Below are positions 1 through 12,400 of a stretch of DNA of 64,000 nucleotides, one piece after another. Location of the stretch: the NCBI RefSeq assembly GCF_037325665.1, contig NC_090260.1:52696820-52760819 (forward strand), read 5' to 3'. Under the pieces are notes generated by a model. It ran no database searches and had not been told where the DNA came from. It worked only from the letters and a program-made list of their open reading frames with translations. The stretch comes from Littorina saxatilis (lineage: Eukaryota; Mollusca; Gastropoda; Littorinimorpha; Littorinidae). How positions within the stretch are numbered: position 1 is the stretch's first letter; each line of letters opens with the position of its first letter. Position numbers and translations under genes: made by a program.

Positions 1-225
1 ATAATCCGAATATAACATATTGATATGTTTTTTGAATCAGACAATGATGAAGAACAAAATGAACGTAAATTTGGATCGTTTTATACAAAAATTAATTCTA
101 AATACAATTTTTCGGATTTTTAATGACCAAAGTCAATAGTTAGTTTTCAAGCCTCCAAGCTGAAATGCAATCTCATAGTCCGGGCTTCGTCGAAGATTGC
201 TTGGCTAAAATTTCAATCAATATGA
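1..225. repeat. Truncated copy of the TTTAGTCAAG TIR repeat interior
   Basis: This stretch closely matches positions 552-795, with the same order of blocks (ATAACATATT, GGATCGTTTTATA, GACCAAAGTCA, CCAAGCTGAAATGCAAT). It is therefore a second copy of the interior of the TIR element that follows. The window begins inside it, so the left end is unseen. No coding frame is visible. Confidence 0.7.
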
Positions 226-258
226 TAAAAAAAACAAGTCGCGTAAGGCGAAAATACA

Positions 259-1070
259 ATATTTAGTCAAGTAGCTGCCATTTTTCAGCAAGACCGTATA
301 CTCGTAGCATCGTCAGTCCACCGCTCATGGCAAAGGCAGTGAAATTGACAAGAAGAGCGGGGTAGTAGTTGCGCTAAGACGGATAGCACGCTTTTCTGTA
401 CCTCTCTTTGTTTTAACTTTCTGAGCGTGTTTTTAATCCAAACATATCATATCTATATGTTTTTGGAATCAGGAACCAACAAGAAATAAGATGAAAGTGT
501 TTTTAAATTGATTTGGACAATTTAATTTTCATCATACTTTTTATATATTTAATTTTCAGAGCTTGTTTTTAATCCGAATATAACATATTTATATGTTTTT
601 GGAATCAGCAAATGATGGAAAATAAGATAAACGTAAATTTGGATCGTTTTATAAATTTTTATTTTTTTTTACAATTTTCAGATTTTTAATGACCAAAGTC
701 ATTAATTAATTTTTAAGCCACCAAGCTGAAATGCAATACCGAACCCCGGGCTTTGTCGAAAATTACTTGACCAAAATTTCAACCAATTTGGTTGAAAAAT
801 GAGGGCGTGACAGTGCCACCTCAACTTTCACGAAAAGCCGGATATGACGTCATCAAAGACATTTATCAAAAAAATGAAAAAAACGTTCGGGGATTTCATA
901 CCCAGGAACTCTCATGTCAAATTTCATAAAGATCGGTCCAGTAGTTTAGTCTGAATCGCTCTACACACACACACACACGCACACACGCACACACACACGC
1001 ACATACACCACGACCCTCGTTTCGATTCCCCCTCGATGTTAAAATATTTAGTCAAAACTTGACTAAATAT
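259..1070. mobile_element. Non-autonomous TIR DNA element (MITE-like), TTTAGTCAAG family
   Basis: The left end ATATTTAGTCAAGT (259-272) is matched inverted by ACTTGACTAAATAT (1057-1070). The interior is AT-rich and holds two diverged copies of a block starting near 420 and 540. A CA-rich microsatellite (961-1010) lies just before the right TIR. There is no transposase frame, so the element would depend on an autonomous relative. I do not know the superfamily, and no clear target-site duplication is visible because a second copy abuts directly. Confidence 0.65.
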
Positions 1071-1280
1071 AAAAATGAGGGTGTGACAGTGCCGCCTCAA
1101 CTTTCACAAATAGCCGGATATAACGTAATCAAAGACATTTATCCAAAAAATGAAAAAAATATCTGGGGATATCATACCCAGAAAATCTCATGTAAAATTT
1201 CATAAAGATCGGTCTAATAGTTTACTCTGAATCGCTCTACACACACGCACAGACAGACAGACAGACAGATAGACAGACAC

Positions 1281-1364
<84 letters not shown>

Positions 1365-1426
1365 CACGACCCTCGTCTCGATTCCCCCTCTATGTTAAAA
1401 CATTTAGTCAAAACTTAACTAAATGT
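1071..1426. repeat. Second, truncated copy of the same TIR repeat, with an expanded microsatellite
   Basis: From GAGGGTGTGACAGTGCC onward this repeats the right half of the preceding element (about 806-1070), including the ACCACGACCCTCGT block and the terminal TTTAGTCAAAACTT. The microsatellite (about 1249-1362) has changed from plain CA to mixed GACA and CA runs. The two right halves lie head to tail, which suggests tandem duplication or insertion of one copy into another. Confidence 0.65.
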
Positions 1427-1448
1427 AAAAAGGAGTTATTTTTTTAAT

Positions 1449-1960
1449 TTAAACTGTGATCAGATACTTTACATGTGATTTTTGTTCTCCTTCGTCAATC
1501 CATTTTTCTCTCGATCTTATTTGAGCACTGTGTAACTCGACGTTTTGAATAAATTCCAATTTTAATTTCAACCTTTCTCTTCTTAAAATAGCAGATTTAT
1601 CATCCGGGTCTTTTGTTAAATGTGATTCACATAAATTCAAATCATGTTGCAGTTCTACCTTGTTAGTTCTTTTAATTACAGCTAATGTCTTACTGTACTG
1701 TATGGACATTTCTTTAATGTCCAATATCAGCAACTCCCACTTCATTCTCAGTCACATGTTCAGACAGAAAATTATCAATAATCTGGTTCATTAAATCAAC
1801 ATATGCCTGGTGTTTCAAGAGAGAATTATTATATGTCCGATACATGTATCCTGAACCCCTGCTTACGTCAGAACATTTTGATTGCAAATACACACTCCTG
1901 TGTTCCGTCGAACGTTTTGGGTATATATTACACTCAAGAGCTTCGTCCATTGCGGTATGA
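1449..1960 (-). mobile_element. LINE fragment (L1/Tx1-like), linker region before the RT
   Basis: Minus-strand peptides include NNSLLKHQAYVDLMNQII, KWELLILDIKEMSIQYSK and IRSREKWIDEGEQKS. These match the conserved stretch between endonuclease and reverse transcriptase in L1/Tx1-like LINEs, where RSRxxWxExGEKxxxYF is typical. The peptides lie in two frames, so at least one frameshift is present near 1735. Neither the endonuclease core nor the RT motifs remain. Related LINE copies lie at 5.8-9.3, 18.7-21.2 and 52.7-54.5 kb. Confidence 0.7.
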
Positions 1961-2214
1961 TTTGTATCATGTAATCCAATCGCCGTGCTATTAATTTACT
2001 CCTCCCTTTGACAAAGTATATATATATATTTTTTTTTTGGGGGGGGGGGGGGGAGTGCAAATCTGCCACATATCATTTACAAAACAATAATTTAAAAAAA
2101 AATCATTTAAGGCTTTTACCTAACTATCTTGGTGTTTCTCGCCACTAATATTGTCAAGTTCGTTACTCAACACATGATTGGAACTTTATTTTACAAGGAT
2201 ATAGTTATAAGGCC

Positions 2215-2324
<110 letters not shown>

Positions 2325-2546
2325 TAATTGAGTCAAATTTGTTTTACCATTTTTTTTCTTCGTAATGACATACATGGGTTTCCATAATAAGGTTGGGAAG
2401 TTCACGCGTCAAGATTGTGTCGCCACTGCCTGTGAGAAGCACGTGCAGCATGCAACCCATGAATGTTAAAAAAGGCAGTATGCTCACGCTGCAAATTTCT
2501 GTATTTAACACTGGGCGACGACAATTTGCAAACATTCTCTGTGAAC

Positions 2547-3572
2547 ATGGCGAGAAGACGATTATCAGAGGCGATCCGATGGCAGATTATAGGAATGCAT
2601 GCTACAGGAGCATCCTTCAAAGCGATTGGTCGTCAACTTGGCTACCACTACACCGTCATCAGCCGTTTGGTACGCAAACATCGTCAGACTGGTGCTGTGA
2701 AGGACCGTCCACAGTCAGGGCGACACCGTGTGACGTCAGAACGTGAAGACCGAGCACTTCTCCGAATAATTCGGTGTGAGCCATTTTCAACGAGTACCGT
2801 CCTGAAACGAGCATGGCTTCCAAATCGACATCTGTCAACCAGGACCGTACAAAACCGCTTGAAAGCTGCAGGAATGGCAGCCCGAAGAGTCATTAAGCGT
2901 CCCCGCCTGACAGATGACCACAAGAGAAGACGCTTGGCATGGTGTCTGGCACAGCAAAGATGGAACCTGAGAACGTGGAGGAGGATCCACTGGTCGGACG
3001 AAAGCAGATTCCTTCTCCATGTCACTGACGGCCGACTGAGGGTATGGAGGCACAGGAACACGGCCTATACACCCAGGAACATCAGACAAACTGTTCCATT
3101 CGGTGGCGGGTCAGTCATGGTTTGGGGTTGCATTTCCCATGACTGCAAGCTAGACCTTGTCACCATACGTGGCAACCTCACGGGTGATCAGTATATGCGA
3201 CATGTCCTGGAACCTGTTGTCGTTACTCATTTTGACAACCACCCACTTGCCACAAGACCCGTGTACATGGATGATAACGCCAGGCCTCATCGATCCAGGG
3301 CAGTAGTGGACTACCTCCAGAACAACGCTGTAACAACACTCCCATGGCCGGCAATGAGTCCAGATCTTAATCCGCTGGAGCATGTTTGGAACATCCTGGG
3401 GCGTCGTATACAAGCTATGCAGCCTCCTGTGCAGACATTACGTGAATTGGAGGCAGCTTTGCATCGTGAGTGGTTGCAAGTGACCCGTGAACAGATCCGA
3501 CGTTTGACTGGAGGGATGAGACGCAGGGTTGACGCCGTCATCCGGGCACGCGGGGGTTTCACTCGATATTGA
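2547..3572 (+). CDS. Tc1-like DDE transposase, open reading frame
   Basis: A 341-residue transposase of the Tc1/mariner superfamily, which moves a DNA transposon by cut and paste in the nucleus. I start it at MARRRLSEAIRWQIIG (ATG at 2547) because an N-terminal helix-turn-helix begins directly there. The frame is open for 28 more codons upstream, but that stretch does not look like the family. In order it shows HTH 1 (about residues 5-45), HTH 2 (about 70-110) and the DDE catalytic core. Catalytic residues are visible in WSDESRF, YMDDNARPH and SPDLNPLEHVW; counting between the second Asp and the Glu gives 34 residues (DD34E, the Tc1 spacing). Length fits the family (about 340). I see no stop or frameshift, so it could encode an active enzyme. 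I could not find convincing terminal inverted repeats in the flanks. Confidence 0.9.
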   Translation: MARRRLSEAIRWQIIGMHATGASFKAIGRQLGYHYTVISRLVRKHRQTGAVKDRPQSGRHRVTSEREDRALLRIIRCEPFSTSTVLKRAWLPNRHLSTRTVQNRLKAAGMAARRVIKRPRLTDDHKRRRLAWCLAQQRWNLRTWRRIHWSDESRFLLHVTDGRLRVWRHRNTAYTPRNIRQTVPFGGGSVMVWGCISHDCKLDLVTIRGNLTGDQYMRHVLEPVVVTHFDNHPLATRPVYMDDNARPHRSRAVVDYLQNNAVTTLPWPAMSPDLNPLEHVWNILGRRIQAMQPPVQTLRELEAALHREWLQVTREQIRRLTGGMRRRVDAVIRARGGFTRY

Positions 3573-4354
3573 ACTTTTGAATCGCGTATGCCATCTGAGC
3601 ACTCTCAATTACATTTGTTCATGACACATTTACCTAAACCTGTCTTTTTCAGCTTGCAGCTCCATACTTATCAGGGGTACTGTTTTAGGGTTAAAACGTC
3701 ACTTTTTGGCAAGGTACCAAATCACGATTAAAACCAATCAAAACTGGAGTTTTTTTGTGTGATGTTATTTCCTAAGAGTTGCTCTTGTCGATAACATTTG
3801 TCAAACCGAGCTCCTGAACTTACTGTTTCCATACCAGAACTTTAAAAATCACTCATGGCTTTTTTCTTTGTGTATAATTACCTTTTATGGTGCCTTTTTT
3901 TAAAATGGGGAGGATGGTTCTGTTTGCAGAACGGTACAAAGATGTTGAGGTCAATTGTTTTCTTGTTTAAATATGTGACTGCACGGACTCTGCTCATCAT
4001 TGTGCTAATTGGTGGTTAAAATTGAATGACTGATTCAGGAAATATGTTTTTATGTTTTCACAGCTGATGTGAGGCACGCTGCCAGGGGAGTGCAGGAGGA
4101 CGCGAGTGAGGTAGGCCGATATTTTCCTACATGTCAGTTTTCCTGTTTTGGACTAAAATCAAGTACACATATATTTTTTTATTCTGATGTGGCGGTAAAG
4201 GCAGATAGTGTGTGTTCTGTTCATGCTTTGGTATCGCTTAGGATATGTTCTTTTGCCGAATGGGACTAGCAGACGAACTGTTGCACCCGTGTTCAAACGT
4301 TAAAAACTGTAGCCCATGAAGTTCAGTTTTCTGTGGAAAATAACGTGTATATAG
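3573..4354. other. Non-coding flank downstream of the transposase
   Basis: This probably includes the 3' untranslated end of the Tc1 element, whose right boundary I cannot place. Only short chance frames are present. No recognised RNA or repeat was seen. Confidence 0.4.
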
Positions 4355-4500
4355 AGAATACTACATGGCTTGCTGTGTCGTACCAGATTTACACGAGTTG
4401 TTTTTTTAAATATTGAACTGCGAGCGAAAGCGAGCTGTTCACTATTTGAAAAAGCAACGAGTGTAAATCTGGTACGACACAGCAAGCCATGTAGTATTCT
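4355..4500. mobile_element. Foldback (palindromic) MITE
   Basis: Positions 4355-4394 and 4461-4500 are perfect 40-base inverted repeats (outer end AGAATACTACATGGCTTGCT). The 66 bases between them are also largely self-complementary, so nearly the whole 146 bases can fold into one hairpin. A weaker inverted match extends further out (CAGTTTTCTGTGGAAAATA against the complement of 4520-4545). It has no coding capacity. The form fits a short foldback MITE; the superfamily is unknown. Confidence 0.7.
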
Positions 4501-5780
4501 GTTTATCCTACATACTGTACTTACGTGTATTTTACTGAAAATGTCCTGCAGTCGAGGCAGCTAACTTGAAGACGCTTGTTTTGGAACCTCGATCTCTTCT
4601 AAGGCCTCGTGCAATCTATTACGTCAAAGCAAAGAAACGTCACTCTGAAAGTGTGGCGTGACGTAATAGTTCTCAAAATTCATCGAGGGTAATTAACGAG
4701 CGCAATTTGTTTGGTCTATAATGACGTTTGTCTCGGTGACTTTGGCATCATGAGCAGTGGAAAAACAGGTCCCTGCCAGACTTGCTTGACATGACCTCAT
4801 TTACATGATACACACACGTGTGATTTGAACGATTATTATCTCACGGGTGTCTCTCTCACGTATGTAGGATAAAAAACCGCTTTATGTTCTGTTGTCGAAG
4901 AAACTGAGTGAAAAGAAATTTGAAAGGGGAACTGCTCTTGTCGCTAAACACAATATGAAAGTTACTTGCCATGGGAATTTGCTTGTGTTGAACGTTTGTG
5001 CACGGCAGATCTAGATTCAGAAAACAACCGAAGTCATGGATTTTGAGATTCATGTGTTCAAGCCTGTAGTTTTAATTTAAATGCGGTATGTTGGTATTGT
5101 TTGCTCCAGAGATGTATATTTCGTACATTGGAGCGTTCGGAACTTTTCAATCGCAAAAGTAAATCCCACAAAGTCTAGCTCCTAAACCTGTGTGCTATCG
5201 AGGATTCAGGCCTGTTGTTGGGCAAGTGTTTGTGGTTGCTGAGTAAGTTACCGAAAAATAACTAGCCCAACAAGTTTACGAAGAGAAAGAAGCAGAGGGG
5301 GGAATAAGGTTGGATATCTCCAGAAAGTTGCTCCACGTCTGTCGGAGATAGCGACACCGTTGAGACAGCTAGTGAAGAAGACTGTTTGTGAAGATTACTG
5401 TGAGGTAGTCCTTGTACACTGTGATTCTTTATTGACAGTCGGTGACGTCGTAGTGTAAAGATCGTGCTCGATGACGTAATTTGTGCAGTGAGCGAGACAG
5501 GGGTCTTGGAACAAAAGATTATGTTATAGGAGCAACATATTTTGGTAAACACACACTTCTCGATAGTTCTAGCGAGGATGACATACAGTGATGCCGGTGT
5601 TTTGGATTGCTTCGTAATTATTATTAATCTCATTCGTTCGAGATTGAGGTAACTATTAGCAACGCTTGACGACGGACAACATAGGAAGTGTTACGTTACG
5701 ACACAAAAGTCAACGTTTTCCTATCAGTCTGTTCGTTGGAGCCAAGAGAAGGTGATACACAGACACTGACCTATCTTTGT
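4501..5780. other. No gene recognised
   Basis: Mixed-composition DNA with a 123-codon minus-strand frame (5262-5633) that resembles no family I know. TTTATCCTACATAC near 4503 recurs inverted near 4860, and TATTACGTCA near 4618 is mirrored near 4660. These suggest one more short inverted-repeat element between about 4500 and 4875, but its ends are not certain. Confidence 0.35.
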
Positions 5781-8700
5781 TTTCATTGTTTTTGTTATCT
5801 TCCTTCAAAGTGTTTTTCAAACAATTTTATTCAAATAACTACAAATAACAATGTCACATACAATGAATTAAATACAACTTATAGAGTACAACAAGCTTAG
5901 CTTATAAACGTGTGGGTTTTTTTTTGTTCCTCGGAACACTCACACAAAAATGCTTCTTATCTGTAACTGCCTATCAAAAATACTTTCCAACAGTAAAAAC
6001 GAATTTGGTTTTGTTTATTTATACTAACGCACATCTTTTCAATCAAGATACTGTGGTTCAATTTATACATGGTTGTCTTTTTCACCATTACAAAATTCAT
6101 ACCAAATAAAACATCATTAACTTTCAAAACAATCTTAATTTCTAAAGTACGAAAAATAAATTCTTCAATCAAATAAACTTCCAAAATCTGTATACAACTG
6201 GGCATTCAAAAAAGAAGTGTTCAATGAAATCTATGACATCACAACAATAATTACATTTATTAGTTTCTGTTACTTTCATTTTACACAGGAGAATGTTGGT
6301 CGGATACATGTTGTGCATAATTTTCCAGTGTAAAACTCTCAATCTCAATCTCGTTTCTTGTGTAGACTGATAGGCAACTATCCAAAATCGTTCATCGATT
6401 TCTACATTAAACTTTCCCTACCAAAATCCTCCGGAACATGGTGCATCTGTTTTCATATTAATAATCTCTTTTGTATATATTCTCTGGCACTTGACACATT
6501 CTTGCCGTTAAACAGTGGTAAGGTACTGCAAACACCATCACTCATATTTACAACAGTTTTCATCATAAATAATGATACAGCAGCTTTTACAACATTATAT
6601 TCAAGAATTCGGTTTGGCGAATTTCCAATCAAATCACATATACCTTGATATGATAATATGTCTCCCGAACGGACAATATCAGCTAATACCAATACACCTC
6701 GTTGTATCCAACTTTTAAAAAATAAAACTTTGCCACTATACATATTATGCATGCATTATTCCATAATAAAGTCGGTCCGACTGTACCACGATCATAGTGG
6801 TTATTATCCAGCCAATACTTTAACACTGCTTTCCAAAAGTGCGATTTCACTAGGTCTAACCCTTTAAATCTTGCACTTTTTCAATCGATAAAAAACGTTC
6901 AAAATGCTTTCCAAAACAAAAATACATCATCTTTGGGGTGAAACTCCAATTATTATTTTCATTTGATGTACTCAGTTGTGAAACCCATTGTATTAGAAAA
7001 GAAATTTGCATTTGCCTAATATCGATCATTTTTAGGCCACCCATTCAAAACATAAAACGTTTCTTTTCGCCGTTTGAAAGGCCTTCCGATGACAATTTCT
7101 TTTTCGCCACAAAAATCTAAACTCTAACGTATTTACTTCATTCAAAACACAGTCAGGTAATACAAACGCTTGCATAATATGTGACCCTCCACCACGAAAT
7201 AAGTCGCATGTCACCTCGCGCGGTTCTGCGCAAGGCTCAATATAAGTCCGGGGAGTGTCTTGTAACAGTGTGAGGGTCACCTTAGTCACAGGCTTATAAC
7301 TCAAACAGTTTGAGCTCTTTTCTAAAACGGGTTTCACCACTGGATAGAGCATGCAAAACTCTTTAGGAAAATGTAAAAAATATGAAAATCATGCAAAGGT
7401 GATATGCGACTAATTTCGTGGTGGTCACATATACACAAATTGTGAAATTAAAAACGTTTTTACGATACATATTTTCCCTAAAATGCTCAGATTTCGCTTC
7501 TTTCATGCGCAAACCAATCGCTTATTATTCCGTATCCTTCCAATCCAATTATCTTCCATCAAAGAATCACTCTGATCATTACAAAACTATGCACCCAAAA
7601 TCTTCAACATTTTCTTCCAAACAAACTTATAAAATGTTTCATCACAATGTTTCCTGGCCTACTACCCAACCACATCGCCTCAGACTGTATCTTATGTATC
7701 CGTGAACCTGAAAAGCCAGAAAGGTCATTTATTATTTCAAGTGCAGAATACATATCAATTTCATCCTTTAAAAAAAAGGGTGATAATCGTCTGCATACAG
7801 AGCAATTTTGATAACGGTTACAATATCAACATTATTCCATAACAAAATTCCTCATATACGTCTACTCTGTCTTATTTTCGATTCCAACAATTCAATGGCC
7901 ACTACAAAGGCCAAACATGAAAACAGGCACCCTTGACGAATCCCGGCTTTCACATAACAAAATTTCAGACAACCATCCACAATACTGAACCGAACTAACC
8001 GTGTCGTTCATTAACACATTCACCCACTGAAAAAAATTCTGACCCAAACCCGAATTTTTAAAAGGCTTTTATAATAAACTATGTTGAAATACTATCAAAC
8101 GCTTGAACACAGTCAATTGCGACTACTAGACTAGGTTGATTTAACTCGTGTGACTGTTCGATTACATCATCAATTAACCTTAAAATAGTAGACACTTTTC
8201 TGCCTTTACTATATCCGACTTGATCTTTCTGAACAATATCACCAATAACGCGTCCTAACCTTTTTGCCAAACATTTGGCTATCAGTTTATAATCGCTGTT
8301 TGCAAGGGAAATGGGTCTCCAATTCTTCAACTAATTTTTAGGCAAATCCTTTCCCTTGTGTAGTAGGGTAATGACAGCTTTGCGCTGCGTGGAAGACAGT
8401 TTTCCATCCTCAAAACTTGCATTAAAAGACGCGATTAACAATGTTCTGATGCGGGTCCAAAACACTTAACAAAAACAAATCTACAGTAATACCATCAACC
8501 CCAGGGGCCGACCCAGATTCCATTTGTTTAAGTGCAGCGAGAGCTTCGGCCTCAGTTATCGACCCATCACACTCATTTCTCTGCAAATCTGAAATCTAAT
8601 GTTGTCACATCAGATAAAAACTGATCCACCTTCTCATCCATGTTTTCAACGTTTACTCTTTTTTGTACAAATCAGCATAGCAATTATTTTGTGCGTTCAG

Positions 8701-9292
8701 AATTTCACACTGGTCAGTTATCACTTGCCCAGATTCACACTGTATACTGTCCATTATCTTCGCATTTGCTCTGGCTTTTTCAAGGTTGTGAAAATACTTT
8801 GTGTTCTTCTCTCCTTGCTCTACCCACTTCGCAGGGGCGCGTACTTGGGCTGCGCGAGCTTTACACTGTTCAACTAATTCTATTTTTAGCTTGAGGTTCT
8901 CACGCTCGCATTGCATTCCACAGTTATCTGGGTCATTCGCTAACCTTGCATCCAAATCATTTAAATCAGCATACAGCAAAACAATACCGTTTCTTCTTTC
9001 AACGCTTTTCTTCTGCGCGTACTGCATCGCATAATCTCTGATTTCACATTTTAACAGGTCCCATACGGTTTGATAATCAGTATCGTGGATATAATCATAT
9101 ACGTGATAGTCAATCTTTCTATTCATACCATCAACAAAATCTGTATCCTGGAAGAGAGAATTATTAAATTTCCAGTAGCTCGGGCCTCTGTCAATGTCAG
9201 TCAATTTGAGTTGCAAAGAACAACCTCTGTGGTCGGAAAAGGGAACAGACAATAAACAACATTCCGTAGTTCTATCAAAAAGTGCTGCACAG
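5781..9292 (-). mobile_element. Decayed LINE (L1/Tx1-like), 5' part lost
   Basis: Minus-strand peptides can be followed in order. First comes the tail of the endonuclease (PFSDHRGCSLQLKL, near 9240). Then comes the linker (KWVEQGEKNTKYFHNLEKA, near 8780). RT motif 1 is NWRPISLANSDYKLIAKCL (near 8310). Next are the thumb region (RNLSILGKICIVKTFLISQ, near 7480) and GGLKMIDIRQMQISFLIQW (near 7040). A Cys-rich C-terminal region runs to about 5960. It has many frameshifts and stops and is an old copy. The catalytic YxDD motif is not readable. It is interrupted by a MITE at 7180-7430. The 5' end stops at the LTR at 9293, so the Gypsy element landed in it and the upstream part was lost. Confidence 0.8.
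7180..7430. mobile_element. MITE inside the LINE
   Basis: The ends are near-perfect inverted repeats of about 37 bases: TGTGACC, then ACCACGAAATAAGTCGCAT on the left, mirrored by ATGCGACTAATTTCGTGGT and GGTCACA on the right. The left arm has three extra bases. Removing the element with one copy of a TA (or ATAT) duplication restores the LINE peptide SQFVYIMQAFVLP in frame. The boundaries are therefore good to within two bases. It is about 250 bases long with no coding capacity. Confidence 0.8.
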
Positions 9293-9454
9293 TGTAGATT
9301 GTATTAGTTGTTTATTAGTTGTTGTGTTGGGTTGCGTCAATAAGACACTTCCTCTCCGCAACCATGCTAATTGTATCTGAAGGAAGCTATGATTAAAAGG
9401 CTCTCAACAAATCCAGCTATCTGCATGTTACCTTGCAAGAATGAGAACCCTACA
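9293..9454 (+). repeat. 5' LTR of the Gypsy element
   Basis: About 162 bases, starting TGTAGATTG and ending CCTACA, followed at once by the TGGTGTCAG primer-binding site. The start is confirmed by the second copy at 13780. Confidence 0.8.
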
Positions 9455-12400
9455 TGGTGTCAGAATTGACCAGAATCCACGAACTCTACATAGTGCAGCT
9501 CATTTTCAACCAAGTAGGTAGCATCTTTGCAAAGAACTGAAACAATCGAATCGACGCGCTGTTCGTTCAATTCGTTATTTCCGTCCCCGACACATACGCA
9601 AGCTGTGTAGGAGTGGACACGTCGTTGACAGAACATTTGAAGTCAAGTGTGTGGCGCAGTGGTTAAGCTTTAGATCTGAATCCGAGTCATGGAATACTTA
9701 CGAAAGCCGGACCCACTTTCATTTGACGGCAACGTTGCTGACAACTGGAGACATTTTCAAACTAACTTTGACATCTATATCGAGGCAGCGCATGGCAATA
9801 CAAACGATCGCACTAGATCATACATACTGTTGAATCTTGCAGGGAGAGAAGCTATTGAAAAAGCAAAGACCTTCACCTATGCGCCTGAGGTGAAGAATAA
9901 CGATGGTGACGTCATTCAGGCTGCCGAGAATTCAGAGAGTGTGGCAGTGCTGAAAGTGAAGTTCCGCGAACTTTGTGATCCATTGACTAATGTCATAATT
10001 GAACAACACAGGTTCAACACCAGATTTCAAGGAGAATCTGAGCCTGTACAGAGCTTCATCACATCACTGAAGATCATGGCTGACACCTGTGAATTCGCAG
10101 CTCTGAAAGACTCTCTCATTCGTGATAGAATTGTCTGTGGATTGAGATCAGACTCTCTGAGAAAACAGCTGTTGAAAGAGAAGGACTTGACACTTCACAA
10201 GGCAGTCCAGATGTGCCACATCCACGACAGTGCAGAGAAACACAGCACGCAGATGTCACAGAGCCATGAAGTGAATGCTGTCACTCACAAACCTTAACCA
10301 TCGCAGAACAACTCAAGGCCATGTTTGTACTGCGGCCGCATGCAGCCATGCACGAAATAAAGAATTTTGCCCCGCACTTGGAAAAAAGTGCTCAGCCAAG
10401 ATGAACCACTTTGCGCAAGTATGTAAGTCAAGTCGGACTCAAAGGCGACAAGCAAGTCAGAACGTGAATGTTGTTGATGACGAGGAAGATGCTACTGAAG
10501 ATTGGGAGGTCCACGCCGTCATGCAGACACAGCATCAAAATGAAATACACTGCACAGCAACCATAAATGCACGTAACATTAGACTGAAAATTGACACCGG
10601 AGCAAAATGCAACGTCCTTCCGCTGTCACATTTTCAGAAAGTGAAAGCGACTGAAAATATCAACAAGTCAAAAGCGGTGACCCTTGTGGCTTATGGTGGC
10701 GATCGTTTCTCCACTCTGGGCACCGTTGATCTTCACTGCAGGATCGGCGATACGATGCAGATGATCACGTTTCAAGTCATTGATCGACTGACCACCCCCA
10801 TCCTTGGTTTAAATGACGCCCTCCGCCTACAGCTCATTGAACTTGACAAATCGGTGTATGAGCTCAAGAACGAGGACGAAACTCAGCTTCATGCACAGAT
10901 TACTACAGAGTTTCGGGACCTGTTTGATGACGACCAGCTAGGGACACTTCCACCCAAGTACGTCATGCGAGTAGACCCCACCGTCGCTCCAGTAGTCAAA
11001 CGAGCACGCAAGATTCCTCAGGCCATGGAGACGAAGGTCAAAGAAGAGCTGGAAAACATGATCATGAAAGGCGTCATAGTGCGCGAAACTAAGCCCACAG
11101 AATGGGTTTCGCAAATGGTGGCCACAAAGAAAAAAAAATGGTGACGTCCGAATTTGCTTGGATCCCAGAGACCTCAATAAATCTCTTCAACGGCCACACT
11201 ATCCCATGCGTACAGCAGACGACGTAGCATCACGCATCGGCAACGCAAAAGTCTTCTCAACCCTAGACGCAAAGGCTGGATTTTGGCAAATCCGGATGGA
11301 CAAACACTCCTCACTGCGAACCACATTCAGCACTTCCTTTGCATGCCTTTTGGCATCAACACAGCCTCAGAAGTCTTTCAGCAGGCTATGGAAAGACTGT
11401 TTGAGGGCTTCCCATGCGCAATCATCGTCAACGATATTCTGATTTGGGGCTCAACCATGGAGGAACATGATGCAAACCTGAGAAAGATTCTGGAGAGAGC
11501 GCGTCAGATCGGACTGAAGTTGAACCTCAGCAAATGCAAGTTTCGAGCAAAGAGCGTGTCTTTTGTTGGACACAGATTCACCGAGGATGGTCTGAAGCCT
11601 GACACTGAAAAAAACTGATGCTATCCGGAACATGCCGCCACCGGAGAACCAAGCTGCGCTTCAACGTTTCCTCGGCATGACGAACTATTTGAGCAAGTTC
11701 ATCAAGGACTACAGCGAGAAGACATCCATATTGCGCGAACTTCTGCACAATGACGTTGTGTGGAACTGGACTGAAATGCACCAGCAGGCGCTTGACCGAC
11801 TGAAAGAGGACCTTGCGAATCCTCCAGTGCTGAAATTCTTTGACCCTGCAAAGCCTGTGGTTTTGTCTGTGGATGCTTCCAAAAGCGGACTTGGTGCAGC
11901 ATGTCTTCAGAACGAGTCCCCTGTTGCTTTCGTTTCACGAGCTCTTTCAGATGCCGAAACCAGATACGCACAGATTGAAAAGAAGCTCCTGGCTGCAGTC
12001 TTTGCTTGCAAGAAATTCCATGATTTTATCTACGGTCGGCAAGTGACCATAGAGACTGACCACAAGCCTCTGATCAGCATCGTAAAGAAGCCTCTGAATG
12101 ATGCCCCAGCTCGTCTACAGAGAATGCTCCTGCAGTTGCAGCGATACCACCTGCAGTTCGTCTACAAGAAGGGGAAAGAACTGTTCTTGGCTGACACGCT
12201 CTGAAGAACCGGCCGAAGGAGCAGAATTTGAGCATGACGTCATGACCGTGCTATCCATCTCGCCGTCCAGAATGACGGAGTTGCAACAAGAAACACTGGC
12301 TGACGCGACCATGCAGAAACTAGCAAAGTTCATCACAGAAGGTTGGCCTGCACACGAGCGTAGTGTGCCGCCTGATCTCAAACCTTACTTTTCTTTCCGC

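Noticed and set aside
1214-1411. Cys-Val repeat frame (and His-Thr frames at 26670 and 46324)
   Set aside because: By-products of CA/TG microsatellites.
2360-3850. Terminal inverted repeats for the Tc1 element
   Set aside because: TTTCCATA words near 2378 and 3830 are in direct, not inverted, orientation, and other matches were too short to trust.
5262-5633. 123-codon minus-strand frame
   Set aside because: No motif, no homologous copy in the window, no splice or promoter support. Likely chance.
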